Shown here one piece after another: positions 16,877 to 25,393 of a stretch of DNA of 64,000 nt (position 1 is its first letter; each line of letters starts with the position of its first letter). The position numbers and the translations under genes were made by a program. This DNA comes from Luteimonas suaedae (GTDB lineage Bacteria > Pseudomonadota > Gammaproteobacteria > Xanthomonadales > Xanthomonadaceae), in the NCBI RefSeq assembly GCF_008312895.1, contig NZ_VSSP01000006.1, positions 62,001 to 126,000 of the forward strand, read 5' to 3'. The notes beneath the pieces are model-generated. The model was not told the DNA's origin and made no database searches. It saw only the letters and a list, made by a program, of their open reading frames with translations.

Positions 16877-17893
16877 ATGCGCAACGGCTGGATCGCGGGC
16901 TTGTTGCTGGGGGTTTCACCGCTGCTGGGCGCCCAGGTGCCCGAAGACGCCGCGCCGGAACAGCGGGCGGCCGCTGCCGCCCATCACGCCTACTCCGAAC
17001 GGATTGCGCCGCGGCTGGCCGAATCCGGCCAGCCGCGCGCGCTGGCCTTCGCCGCGCTGCTGCGCGAAACCGGGCTGCGCCACGGATCGGACGCCGCCGC
17101 CCCGCCGGCGGATGCGCGTGCGCGGGAATGGCGTGAAATGGCCTTCGCCCGCGCCGGTTCCGACCTGGCGGCGCTGACCCTGTTGCTGGCAGGCACGGAC
17201 GATGAGGACCCCATCCGTGCCAAGGCCCTGGCGCGTTGGCGTCAGCTGGAGCCGGCGAACCTGGCGCCATTGCTGCGCGATGCCGAGGCATCGCCGCGGC
17301 AGGTGCTGGAGGCGGCGCGCACCGCGACGCGGATGGACACGCATGCCTATGCCCAGTTGCGGGCGATGCTCGACGGCTACCGCAGCCACCCGCCCACGGC
17401 CGAGGAAGCCGACCGGCTGCTTGGCGATGCGGACGGTCGCTCCGGGACGCTGGACGCGTACGCCGCGATCCACGGCATGGGCCTGCTCGCGGCAGCGATG
17501 CCGAACCTGCAGCCGTTGCTCGAATTCTGCCGCGACACGGCCACGGCGGCACCGACGTCGATCCAGGCCGACGACTGCCGCAACGCGGGCGCGCTGCTGA
17601 TGGCCGGCGATACCCACCTGGTGCGGATGCTCGGTTTCGCCCTGGCCGAGGAGATGGTTCGCGACGACGATACGTATCACGTGCTGAACGCGGCGCGGCG
17701 CCGGTTCGACTGGCAGATGCTGCAATGGGGCCGCCTGAGCGCATCCGCGCCCGGCGGCGGGATCGACGATTTCGTGCGCCTGCTGCGCGACCCGGCGATC
17801 GGCGATGAGCCCGGCCTGGTCGAACGCCTGTTGCGCGAAGCCGGCATTCCGCTCGACCCGCCCGCGGGTTGGCAGCCGCCACGTCGCGACTGA
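16877..17893 (+). CDS. Secreted helical protein of unknown function
   Basis: 338 aa with a signal peptide (MRNGWIAGLLLGVSPLLGAQ). The mature protein is Ala/Leu/Arg-rich and almost wholly helical, with Cys residues near 225 and 235 that could pair. No catalytic motif was recognised. The ATG has a good GAGGGCGAGG in front and lies 37 bp after the gamma-glutamyltransferase stop, so the two are probably one transcript. Proteins of this appearance are common and uncharacterised in Xanthomonadales; I do not assign a function. Confidence 0.7.
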   Translation: MRNGWIAGLLLGVSPLLGAQVPEDAAPEQRAAAAAHHAYSERIAPRLAESGQPRALAFAALLRETGLRHGSDAAAPPADARAREWREMAFARAGSDLAALTLLLAGTDDEDPIRAKALARWRQLEPANLAPLLRDAEASPRQVLEAARTATRMDTHAYAQLRAMLDGYRSHPPTAEEADRLLGDADGRSGTLDAYAAIHGMGLLAAAMPNLQPLLEFCRDTATAAPTSIQADDCRNAGALLMAGDTHLVRMLGFALAEEMVRDDDTYHVLNAARRRFDWQMLQWGRLSASAPGGGIDDFVRLLRDPAIGDEPGLVERLLREAGIPLDPPAGWQPPRRD

Positions 17894-17902
17894 GTTTTCG
17901 CC

Positions 17903-18044
17903 GTAGGAGCGCGCCATGCGCGCGATGCCGCGGATGCCGGCAGGATCCGGTGGATGCCGCGCTTCCGGACCGGCAGGCGCGCCGGTCACCGGAATTCGCG
18001 GGCGGCGCCATGCCCGCGGCATCGCGCGCATGGCGCGCTCCTAC
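17903..18044. repeat. Palindromic intergenic repeat, GTAGGAG family, copy 2
   Basis: GTAGGAGCGCGCCATGCGCG at the left, and the inverted CGCGCATGGCGCGCTCCTAC at the right, with an 80-bp spacer. It begins 10 bp after the stop of the secreted-protein gene, in the space before the convergent AAA gene. Confidence 0.88.
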
Positions 18045-18342
18045 GGGAGTCGGTCGCGGAGCCCGGCGGGCTACTCGTGGCGAAGGCGGCGATCAGGTAG
18101 GCGGCCAGCACCGCGCCCTCGTCGTCGAAGCAGGCGGCATCGCGACCCGCGATGAGGTGGTGGCCTTCCGCTTGTCATTCCCCGCAGGCGGGAATCCAGG
18201 GGACGTCGAGCCATGGACATCAACGTCCTTGGATTCCCGCCTGCGCGGGAATGACGATACGTAGGTCAGCGCCATTCGTGCCCAGACATGTGGCGTTGCC
18301 TACACGTCTGGGTCTCGGGCGGCGGGAACGAACCGGGGTGGT
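18045..18342. other. Intergenic stretch with a second inverted repeat; no gene
   Basis: Holds an inverted repeat at 18174-18255 (GTCATTCCCCGCAGGCGGGAATCC matched by its complement GGATTCCCGCCTGCGCGGGAATGAC). Left of it, 18060-18165 read on the minus strand could encode a short Ala-rich fragment (DDEGAVLAAYLIAAF) without start or upstream body, possibly a gene remnant. No intact gene seen. Confidence 0.6.
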
Positions 18343-19830
18343 TCAGTCCGCCGGGACCGTGCGCTCGGCAGCCCAGGCGCGCAGCGCGGCGACCTGTTCG
18401 CGCATGACCACCGACAGCGGGCGGGTCTGTTTCAGCTCGGCGCGGAGCAGGAAGTCGTTGAGCGGCGTGCCGGCGGCATGCGCGGCGTACAGCGCCGAGA
18501 CGATCGCCTGCTCGATCTCGGCGCCGGAAAAGCCCTCCGCCGCCTGTGCCAGCGCGTCTAGGTCGAACGCAGCCGGGTCGAGTTCGCGGCTGGCCAGGTG
18601 CAGCGTGAACACCTCGCGGCGAATGTCGGCATCGGGCAGGTCGACGAAGAAGATCTCGTCGAAGCGGCCTTTGCGCAGCAGCTCGGCCGGCAGCTCCTGC
18701 ACCTGGTTGGCGGTGGCGACCAGGAAGACGTTCGATTTGCGTTCGGCCATCCAGGTCAGCAGATAGCCGAGCACGCGCCGCGAGACGCCGCCGTCGCCGT
18801 CGGGCCCGCCCGCGGCCAGGCCCTTCTCGATCTCGTCGATCCACAGCACGCACGGCGCCAGCTGTTCGGTGGAGGCCAGGGCTGAGCGCAGGTTGGACTC
18901 GGTCTCGCCGTGGTACTTGGCGTACAGCGTGCCGAAGTCCAGCCGCACCAGCGGCACGCCGAAGCCGCCGGCCACCGCCTTGGCCAGCAGCGACTTGCCG
19001 CAGCCCTGCACGCCCAGCAGCAGCACGCCTTTGGGCGGGTCGAGGCCGGGCGGGGCATCGCCCTCGACGAACACCCGGCGGCGCTGCTCGATCCAGCGTT
19101 TCAGCCGCCGCGCGCCGGCGACGTCGGCGAAGCGCGCGGTGTCGTACTCGTAGTGCAGGTGGCCGCTGCGGTTGAGCAGCTCGAACTTGAGCTTGGTCAG
19201 TTCCGGCAGGTCGCCGGGGCCGAGCACCCCGTCGCTGAAGATCAGCTGGCGGGCGATGCGGCGTGCATCGGTCAGGCTCAGGCCCTGCAGGTTGCGCACG
19301 ATCTGCCGCACCGCGTCGGCGTCGGACTCGACCCGCTTGCCGCCGTGTTCGGCGGCGTAGGCGTCGGCCTGTTCGCGCACCAGCTTCTGCAGCGCTGCCG
19401 CGTCGGGCAGGCGCGGGGTGTAGCGCACCGCCAGTGCGTCGAGTTCGGCCGGCAGCTCGACCTTGTGCCCGACCAGTACGATCACGTGCGGCAGGCAGTC
19501 GCGGCGCTGCAGCAGGTCGCGCAGCTGGCGCTGGCTGCCGGCGTATTCGAGGTAGGGGTGGAAATCGAGCAGCAGGTAGACGCCGCGCTGGTCGGCGCCG
19601 CGGATCGCGCGCAGGGTGGTGCCGATGTCGGCCGCGTCTTCGGCCGGATCCTCGCGGTCGAGGTCGATCCGCCGCAGGCCTTCGGTGATCGTCCAGCGGT
19701 ACATGGCCCGCCAGACGTGGGTCAGGGTCTGCCGGAACAGTTCCACCGCCCGCGGTTCGTCCGGGGTCTCGACCACGATCAGCGGCGTGTCGGCGCGGAT
19801 CAGCGCGGCCAGGTCCTGCAGTTCGCTCAT
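18343..19830 (-). CDS. Ycf46-like AAA+ ATPase
   Basis: 495 aa. The N-terminal half (residues 1-220) is the Ycf46-type leader, beginning MSELQDLAALIRADTPLIVVET and containing LLLDFHPYL. A single AAA+ module follows: Walker A GVQGCGKSLLAKA near 270, Walker B VLWIDEIEKGLA, sensor and arginine-finger region RKGRFDEIFFVDLP, and a C-terminal lid. Such proteins are remodelling ATPases of mostly unknown target; the cyanobacterial/plastid relative has been tied to CO2 use. Start ATG at 19830 gives the conserved N-terminus. Divergent from the parA gene with 105 bp between starts. Confidence 0.88.
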   Translation of the reverse strand: MSELQDLAALIRADTPLIVVETPDEPRAVELFRQTLTHVWRAMYRWTITEGLRRIDLDREDPAEDAADIGTTLRAIRGADQRGVYLLLDFHPYLEYAGSQRQLRDLLQRRDCLPHVIVLVGHKVELPAELDALAVRYTPRLPDAAALQKLVREQADAYAAEHGGKRVESDADAVRQIVRNLQGLSLTDARRIARQLIFSDGVLGPGDLPELTKLKFELLNRSGHLHYEYDTARFADVAGARRLKRWIEQRRRVFVEGDAPPGLDPPKGVLLLGVQGCGKSLLAKAVAGGFGVPLVRLDFGTLYAKYHGETESNLRSALASTEQLAPCVLWIDEIEKGLAAGGPDGDGGVSRRVLGYLLTWMAERKSNVFLVATANQVQELPAELLRKGRFDEIFFVDLPDADIRREVFTLHLASRELDPAAFDLDALAQAAEGFSGAEIEQAIVSALYAAHAAGTPLNDFLLRAELKQTRPLSVVMREQVAALRAWAAERTVPAD

Positions 19831-19935
19831 GTGGCGCGGCGGTCGGGGATGGCGCGTGAAGATAGCAGAGGCCGGCTCGCGACGCGGCGCGAGCCGGTGT
19901 ACTCTCGCGGGAACCTGACTGACCGGAGGGTGTGG

Positions 19936-20568
19936 ATGAAGACTGTGCTGGTGGCCAGTTCCAAGGGCGGCGTGGGCAAGACCACGATCGCCACCCATCT
20001 CGCCGCGCAGTCGGCGTTGTCCGGCCACAGCACAGTGCTCATCGACGCCGATCCGCAGCACTCGTCGACCCGCTGGGCCGAGCGTCGCGCCGGACTCGAA
20101 AGCGCGGTGCTGCCGATCGAGGGCACCCGCCGACACAAGACGGCGTGGAGTTCGATCCCCGAAGGCACCGACCGGGTGATCGTCGATGCCCCCGCCGGCG
20201 CCATGCGCGAGGACCTCGATGCCTGGCTCGAGCACGCCGACGCGGTGGTGGTGCCGGTGCTGCCGTCCTCGCTGGACATCGACGCCACCGTCCCGTTCCT
20301 CAACACCCTGGTCAAGCATCCCCGGGTGCGTCGCGGCGAACTCAAGGTCGGGCTGGTCGGCAACCGCCTGCGGCCCTGGACCAACGCCTCGCGGCAGGCG
20401 ATGGAGCTGCTGCAGCAGTGGCCGTACCCGGTGGTCGCGCAACTGCGCGACAGCCAGGCCTACGTGATGCTGACCGGGCTGGGCCGGAGCCTGTTCGACT
20501 ACCAGTCGCTGCACGTTCGCGAGCACCAGGCCGACTGGCAGCCGCTGCTGCGCTGGTTGCGCAGGTAG
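19936..20568 (+). CDS. ParA-family ATPase (orphan)
   Basis: 210 aa deviant-Walker ATPase: KGGVGKTT near residue 11, DADPQHSS as switch region, and VIVDAPAG. The short form without DNA-binding N-terminal extension fits partition or positioning ATPases of the Soj/MinD superfamily. No parB-like gene is adjacent, so it is an orphan; chromosomal ParA would normally lie with ParB and gid genes. It may position some other cellular cargo. GGAGGG precedes the ATG at good spacing. Shares a divergent promoter region with the AAA ATPase gene. Confidence 0.88.
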   Translation: MKTVLVASSKGGVGKTTIATHLAAQSALSGHSTVLIDADPQHSSTRWAERRAGLESAVLPIEGTRRHKTAWSSIPEGTDRVIVDAPAGAMREDLDAWLEHADAVVVPVLPSSLDIDATVPFLNTLVKHPRVRRGELKVGLVGNRLRPWTNASRQAMELLQQWPYPVVAQLRDSQAYVMLTGLGRSLFDYQSLHVREHQADWQPLLRWLRR

Positions 20569-20569
20569 C

Positions 20570-20690
20570 CGGGAAGCGGGAATCGGGAATGGAGAATGGT
20601 TGACAGCGCAAGCCCGTCGCCGGTTCCGGCTCGGCTGGCGGCAGTACCAGGATTGCCCCCGATTCCCTATTCTCAATTCCCCATTCCCGG
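20570..20690. repeat. Inverted array of GGGAAT-type short repeats
   Basis: Left part has the units GGGAAGCGGGAATCGGGAAT then GGAGAATGG; right part is nearly its reverse complement (GATTCCCTATTCTCAATTCC then CCATTCCCGG), separated by about 60 bp. This could fold into a long hairpin between parA and sixA. The same heptamer family recurs at 56261-56302. Confidence 0.7.
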
Positions 20691-20702
20691 CTTCTCCGAC
20701 CC

Positions 20703-21179
20703 ATGCGCGAACTGATCCTGCTGCGTCACGCCCACGCCGAGCCCGCGGCGCCCGACCAGTCCGACCTCGACCGGCCGCTGTCCGCCGACGGCCATGCCGA
20801 GGCCGAGGCGGCCGCGCGCTGGCTGCAGCAGCGCAAGCTGGTGCCGGACTGCGTGCTGTGCTCGCCGGCGCGGCGTACGCGCGAGACGCTGGAGACCGTG
20901 CTGGCGACATTGGGCTATGTCGACCAGCGCCTGGAACTGGCGATCTATGACGCCACGCCCGGCACCCTGGCGGCGCTGGTGGACACCCACCGCGATGTCG
21001 ACCGGCTGCTGCTGGTCGGCCACAACCCGGGACTGGAGCGGCTGGCGGCGCTGCTGCACAGCGGCCAGTCGGGCGACTATCGCGGCATCCCGCCGGGCGG
21101 GATCGCGGTGCTGGAGTTCGCGACCGAGACGGCGATCGAGCCGGGCGCCGCCACCCTCTCCGCATTCTGGTGGCCGTGA
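20703..21179 (+). CDS. sixA: SixA-type phosphohistidine phosphatase
   Basis: 158 aa histidine-phosphatase superfamily protein. The catalytic RHG-type motif reads LLRHAHAEP at residues 6-14; further active-site parts are SPARRTRETLE and VGHNPGLERL with the second catalytic His. Single-domain size matches SixA, which removes phosphate from HPt or PTS-Ntr phospho-histidines in E. coli. The gene overlaps the next one (yceI-like) by GTGA, indicating translational coupling. Which phospho-protein it acts on here is not evident. Confidence 0.88.
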   Translation: MRELILLRHAHAEPAAPDQSDLDRPLSADGHAEAEAAARWLQQRKLVPDCVLCSPARRTRETLETVLATLGYVDQRLELAIYDATPGTLAALVDTHRDVDRLLLVGHNPGLERLAALLHSGQSGDYRGIPPGGIAVLEFATETAIEPGAATLSAFWWP

Positions 21180-21742
21180 AGCGCCATGCGGCGCTGCTGA
21201 TCGCTCTCCTGCTCCTGCCCGCGGCGCCGTCGGCGGGCAATGGCGACGACATCGTCATCGACGCCGCCGCCTCCCAGGTCGGTTTCACCCTGCGCACCCG
21301 TTGGGGCCAGTCGCTGGAGGGGCGCTTTCTGGCGTTCGACGGCGAGGTCCGGCTGCTCGCCGACGGTCGCAAGCAGGTGCACCTGCGGCTGTCGGCGCGT
21401 GATATCGAAATCGTCGGCCATCCGCGCTACAGCCGGCTGACGCGCGGCGAGGGCTTCTTCGACGCGGAACGGCATCCGCAGGTGACGTTCGTCTCCGAGG
21501 CGTTCGCGCCGGCGCTGGTGCGCGCGGGCGGCGAACTCGCCGGAGTGCTCGACATCCGTGGCGTGCAGCGGCGCGAGCTGTTCGAGATCGCGCCCGCGGC
21601 CTGCGAGCGGCCGCTGGTCGATTGCCCGGTGGAGGTCACCGGCAGCGTGCGCCGCGCCGACTACGCGATGGACCGCTGGGCCTTCGCGCTGGCCGAGCGG
21701 GTCCAGTTCGACCTCGTGCTGCGCGCGGCGCCGCCCCGGTGA
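21176..21742 (+). CDS. YceI-family periplasmic protein
   Basis: About 188 aa with a signal peptide (MKRHAALLIALLLLPAAPSA). The mature part shows the YceI lipocalin-like barrel pattern: ASQVGFTLRTRWG near the start, FLAFDGEVRL, SRLTRGEGFFDAERHPQVTF and GVLDIRGVQRREL. Members bind long polyisoprenoid lipids in the periplasm. The GTG at 21176 overlaps the sixA stop; another GTG at 21170 would add two residues. Its own stop overlaps the GTG of the phospholipase D gene, so the three form a tightly coupled operon. Confidence 0.88.
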   Translation: MKRHAALLIALLLLPAAPSAGNGDDIVIDAAASQVGFTLRTRWGQSLEGRFLAFDGEVRLLADGRKQVHLRLSARDIEIVGHPRYSRLTRGEGFFDAERHPQVTFVSEAFAPALVRAGGELAGVLDIRGVQRRELFEIAPAACERPLVDCPVEVTGSVRRADYAMDRWAFALAERVQFDLVLRAAPPR

Positions 21743-23709
21743 GACCGGTGCTGCGGACATGCGTGGTGCTGCTGCTGGCGGCGGCCGGCAGCGGTTGCAC
21801 GAGCCTGTCGCCGCTGCAGCGCGACCAGGCGATGCATGTCGCGGCGCAGGCGCGCTCGACCGCGATCGATTGCGACGATCCGCTGACCGCTTGCGCACGG
21901 CCCTCGCCGCTGCGCGCGCTGGGCGCGCGCGCCTTCGCGCAGAGCGCCCCGGGCGCGCCGCGGCACTACGCGCTGCTGCTCGACTACGGCCAGGATGCGC
22001 TGCTGTCGCGGCTCGACCTGATCCGCAGCGCCCAGCGCAGCATCGACCTGCAGACCTACATCTACGACGAGGACGACGCCGGCCGCCTGGTCCTGGACGA
22101 GCTGCTGGCCGCCGCGCGGCGCGGGGTGCGGGTGCGGATGCTGGTCGACCAGCTGTCCGCGCTCAAGCACGTCGACACCCTGGCGGCGCTGGCATCGGTG
22201 CACGCGAACTTCGAGATGCGGGTCTACAACCCGCTGCTGGGGCGGGCGCGGACCAGCTATCCGCAGTACCTGCTCGCGGCCGCCTGCTGCTGGCGCCAGC
22301 TCAACCGGCGCATGCACAACAAGATCCTGCTGATCGACGACATGGTCGGCATCACCGGCGGGCGCAACTACCAGGACAGGTACTACGACTGGGACGGCGC
22401 CTACAACTTCCGCGACCGCGACGTGCTGGTCGCCGGCCCGGTGGCGGGCGAGATGAAGGCGAACTTCGAGGCGTTCTGGCACGCACGCCGCAGCGTGCCG
22501 GTGGCGCAACTGACGGATGTCGCCGGGCGACTGCTGCGCGACGGCGCGCCGCCGATGCCGCACGCGCCGTTCACCGCGCCGGAGCGGGTGGCGGCGATCT
22601 CGCGCGATGCCGACGATCCGCTGCTGGTCAACGAGCGGTTGGCGGCGGCGGCGATCCCGGTGGGCGAGGTCGCGTTCATCGCCGATCCCCCGGACAAGCA
22701 CCGCCGCAGCTACGAAGACGTCGCGCCGTCGACCGTGGAGTTGCGCGCGTTGATCGAATCGGCCGAGCGCGAGGTGCTGCTGCAGACGCCGTACCTGGTG
22801 CTGTCGCGCCCGGCGCAGGCGTTGTTCGAATCGCTGCACGAGCGCCCCGGCGGACCGCGCGTGGTGGTGTCGACGAATAGTCTTGCGGCGACCGATTCCT
22901 TCATCACTTATGCGCTGTCGTACAAGTACAAGCGCCGCTACCTGCGCGACTTCGGCTTCAACATCTACGAGTACAAGCCGTTCCCGGAGGACGCGCCGAT
23001 CGATCTTGACGCCACCGGCGCGGTCGGCATCCGCTGGAATGCGGACGGCAGCGTCGACATCGAGGCTCGCGACGATGGTCCTGTGTCGACACCGGACGAC
23101 GTGCAGTTGCAGCCGAGCGGATCGGGACCGCGCCCGGAATCGCGGTCACGGGAACGGTTGCCGCTGAACCGCGAATACTCGGCGTTGCGTTACGCCGGTG
23201 TCGGCGTCAACCGTCCGGTGCCGCTGCAGCGGGCCGGCGTGCGCATCGGCCTGCATTCGAAATCGCTGGTGATCGACGAGCGCGTCGGCGTGGTCGGCAC
23301 CCACAACTTCGATCCGCGCGGCGACAACCTCAACACCGAGAGCGCCCTGGTGATCGAGGATCCTGCGTTCGCGCGCGCGCTGGCCGCCAGCATCCGCCGT
23401 GACATCGCGCCGGCCAACTCGTGGGCGATCGCGCGCCGCGACAAGCCACCGGTGTTCTCGGGACTGGACTACTCACTGGCCAAGATCTCCGAGCACCTGC
23501 CGCTGTTCGACCTGTGGCCGACCCGTTACGCCACCAGCTACGAGTTCGTCCCCGGACCGGACTGCCCGCGGGCGCCGCCGCCGGACGATCCCGGTTTCCG
23601 CGCCTGCCACGAGCCGGTGGGAGATTTCCCCGAGGTCAATCTCGGCTTCAAGAGCGTGCTGACGCGGATCTTCACCGCGTTCGGGGCCGGCCTGGCGCCG
23701 ATCCTGTAG
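21739..23709 (+). CDS. Phospholipase D family lipoprotein (ClsC-like)
   Basis: 656 aa with two HKD motifs: HNKILLIDD starting at His193 and HSKSLVIDE at His506, each followed by the Asn/Asp-type GTHNFDPRG or GGRNYQD region. This two-motif layout is that of cardiolipin synthase C and related phosphatidyltransferases, which act on phospholipids at the cell envelope. The N-terminus (LLLAAAGSGC) looks like a lipoprotein signal. GTG start overlaps the yceI stop. A polar insert around residues 425-470 is longer than in YmdC. Cardiolipin synthesis is a family-based guess. Confidence 0.88.
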   Translation: MRPVLRTCVVLLLAAAGSGCTSLSPLQRDQAMHVAAQARSTAIDCDDPLTACARPSPLRALGARAFAQSAPGAPRHYALLLDYGQDALLSRLDLIRSAQRSIDLQTYIYDEDDAGRLVLDELLAAARRGVRVRMLVDQLSALKHVDTLAALASVHANFEMRVYNPLLGRARTSYPQYLLAAACCWRQLNRRMHNKILLIDDMVGITGGRNYQDRYYDWDGAYNFRDRDVLVAGPVAGEMKANFEAFWHARRSVPVAQLTDVAGRLLRDGAPPMPHAPFTAPERVAAISRDADDPLLVNERLAAAAIPVGEVAFIADPPDKHRRSYEDVAPSTVELRALIESAEREVLLQTPYLVLSRPAQALFESLHERPGGPRVVVSTNSLAATDSFITYALSYKYKRRYLRDFGFNIYEYKPFPEDAPIDLDATGAVGIRWNADGSVDIEARDDGPVSTPDDVQLQPSGSGPRPESRSRERLPLNREYSALRYAGVGVNRPVPLQRAGVRIGLHSKSLVIDERVGVVGTHNFDPRGDNLNTESALVIEDPAFARALAASIRRDIAPANSWAIARRDKPPVFSGLDYSLAKISEHLPLFDLWPTRYATSYEFVPGPDCPRAPPPDDPGFRACHEPVGDFPEVNLGFKSVLTRIFTAFGAGLAPIL

Positions 23710-24046
23710 GGCCGGAAATCGGGAATCGGAAGAGCCTGCTTTTGCCCGTCATCCCAGCGCAAGCTGGGATCCATCTTCCGGTCCGAGCGAAACTGCAACA
23801 TCAAGCTGGATCCCAGCTTGGGCTGGGACGACGGCAGGCTGCCTTACGCGCCTCCTTTCCGCCCTCAGGTCCACCGTCCGACGCCGATCCTGTAGACCGT
23901 TCGTCGGCCCGGGCGTCGGCGGCTCTCTTATAAATCAACCACTTATTGAGATTCCGGGGCTGGGGTGACTTCCGGCACATGTCGTGTTGTCCAGGTGTTG
24001 TAGTCTACCAGCACACCGCAGCACTATTACCCCAAAGGAGCTCGCC
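23710..24046. other. Intergenic region with inverted repeat and leader of the small-protein operon
   Basis: Contains an inverted-repeat block at about 23747-23834 (CATCCCAGCGCAAGCTGGGA repeated in reverse orientation as TCCCAGCTTGGGCTGGGA). The right half is AT-richer than its surroundings (CTTATAAATCAACCACTTAT near 23925) and is the likely promoter region of the three small genes, although no unambiguous -35/-10 pair was found. It ends in a perfect AAAGGAG ribosome site. Confidence 0.6.
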
Positions 24047-24235
24047 ATGCACGTCCAGTCTCTCATCGCCGACCGCCGCGACCACGTCCGTCCTTCCACT
24101 CCCGCCAAGGCTCCGCCCGCCCGCCGCGAAAACCGCGTCCGCGACTTCGGCGTCGGCTACGGCAACAGCAGCGGCTACGTCAGCAACCGCCGCTACGCCA
24201 GCGCCTCGATCGCTCCGCGCTTCCGCTTCGCCTGA
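24047..24235 (+). CDS. Small Arg/Gly/Tyr-rich protein A of a three-paralogue array
   Basis: 62 aa, basic, no signal peptide. A variable N-terminal half is followed by the conserved core RDFGVGYGNSSGY, then RRY and a C-terminal PRFRFA. It is preceded by AAAGGAG at ideal spacing, so it is very likely translated. The two following genes encode proteins with the same core, making a tandem family. I do not recognise the family; conserved C-terminus with diverged N-terminus is unlike typical modified-peptide precursors. Gly/Tyr/Arg composition could suit nucleic-acid binding or condensate formation, but this is speculation. Confidence 0.72.
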   Translation: MHVQSLIADRRDHVRPSTPAKAPPARRENRVRDFGVGYGNSSGYVSNRRYASASIAPRFRFA

Positions 24236-24268
24236 TCCGCCACGTCCGCTATCCACAGAGGAACCGCC

Positions 24269-24463
24269 ATGAACGTCTTCGCCCTCTCGCTCCCCTCCGG
24301 CCCGCGCCCGCTGCCCGCCGTCGTGATCGCCTCGGCCCGGGTGGCGGTTGCCCGCGAACCGCGCAGCCGCGATTTCGGTGTCGGCTACGGCCACAGCAGC
24401 GGCTACGCCCACGCTCGTCGCTACGCCGGTACTGCATTCGTCCCGCGCTTCCGGATCGCCTGA
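24269..24463 (+). CDS. Small Arg/Gly/Tyr-rich protein B of a three-paralogue array
   Basis: 64 aa. The N-terminal 30 residues are more hydrophobic (FALSLPSGPRPLPAVVIASA) than in its neighbours; the C-terminal half has RDFGVGYGHSSGY, RRY and PRFRIA. Starts 33 bp after gene A with GAGGAA in front. Base and codon use match the host (G/C at third positions), arguing for a maintained coding sequence. Function unknown. Confidence 0.72.
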   Translation: MNVFALSLPSGPRPLPAVVIASARVAVAREPRSRDFGVGYGHSSGYAHARRYAGTAFVPRFRIA

Positions 24464-24494
24464 GCCACCGCACGCCTCTCCCCGAGACACCGTC

Positions 24495-24689
24495 ATGAAC
24501 ACGCTCCCCGTCCGCAACGCTGCTCCGCAAGTCGCCCGGGCCGCCACGCCCAAGTCGACCGCCGTCACCACCGCCCGCCGCGAACATCGCGCGCGCGATT
24601 TCGGCGTCGGCTATGGCAGCAGCAGCGGTTACGCGGCCGATCGCCACTACGTCGGCAACCACCTCGCGCCGCGCTTCCGCTGCGCCTGA
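24495..24689 (+). CDS. Small Arg/Gly/Tyr-rich protein C of a three-paralogue array
   Basis: 64 aa. The N-terminus is Ala/Thr/Val-rich and polar; the conserved half reads RARDFGVGYGSSSGY, then RHY and PRFRCA with a single Cys next to the last residue. Starts 31 bp after gene B; the ribosome site (CCCGAGACACCGTC) is weaker than for gene A. Part of the same probable transcript. Function unknown. Confidence 0.7.
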   Translation: MNTLPVRNAAPQVARAATPKSTAVTTARREHRARDFGVGYGSSSGYAADRHYVGNHLAPRFRCA

Positions 24690-24785
24690 GCCGCGGTTCC
24701 CCGCGGTCGCGCCAGCGGCCGGACCTGTCAGCCGCGATTGCCGTGGCGCTGGCGATGCGAAGCGACGCTCGGCTATCGTGCGGGC

Positions 24786-25256
24786 ATGAACGACACCGAC
24801 CGCGCCGCCGCGGGATCCGCCCAACCCCACTCGCCGTTCCGGCGTACCGAGACGCTGGAAGCGCTGAACGCGATGTCGCGCAACACCGCGATGGAGCCGC
24901 TGGGCATCGTCTTCACCGAACTCGGCCCCGACTACCTACGCGCGACCATGCCGGTCGACGTCCGCACCCACCAGCCCTACGGCCTGCTGCACGGCGGCGC
25001 CTCGGTGCTGCTGGCAGAGACTCTCGGCAGCACCGCCGGCATGCTCTCGGTCGGCGAGGACGAAGGCTGCGTCGGCATCGAGATCAACGCCAATCACCTG
25101 CGCGGCGTGCGCAGCGGCCGCGTCACCGGCACGGCACGCGCGCTGCATGTCGGCCGCAGCACCCAAGTCTGGGAGATCCGCATCGAGGACGACGCCGGGC
25201 GCCTGGTCTGCATTTCGCGCCTGACCCTAGCGGTGGTGGCGCGGCCGCGGCGCTGA
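24786..25256 (+). CDS. Hotdog-fold thioesterase (PaaI/EntH-like)
   Basis: 156 aa acyl-CoA or aryl-CoA thioesterase. The hotdog signature is present: YGLLHGGASVLLAETLGS, with the catalytic acidic residue in the helix, then GIEINANHLRGVRSGRVTGTA and the C-terminal strands. Resembles the YbdB/YdiI/MenI group that clears stalled CoA or carrier-bound intermediates in the cytoplasm. ATG at 24786 sits at the conserved N-terminal length. Substrate not determinable. Confidence 0.88.
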   Translation: MNDTDRAAAGSAQPHSPFRRTETLEALNAMSRNTAMEPLGIVFTELGPDYLRATMPVDVRTHQPYGLLHGGASVLLAETLGSTAGMLSVGEDEGCVGIEINANHLRGVRSGRVTGTARALHVGRSTQVWEIRIEDDAGRLVCISRLTLAVVARPRR

Positions 25257-25393
25257 CCCCCCGCATCGCCGTCGGCGACGGCGGCATCCGCGGAGGGATC
25301 GCTGCGTCCGCGCCCGTCACCTGCATCTGCCCCATAATCACGGGTCTGTTCGCGGCAAACGGTCGCGACCGGCACGGGTCTTCCTCGCAACGC

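Noticed and set aside
18060-18165. Remnant of a gene end on the minus strand
   Set aside because: About 35 codons of plausible sequence, but no start, no body and no recognised family; too short to call.
24047-24689. The small-protein array as a classical RiPP cluster
   Set aside because: No modifying enzyme, peptidase or transporter nearby, and the conserved part is the C-terminus rather than a leader.
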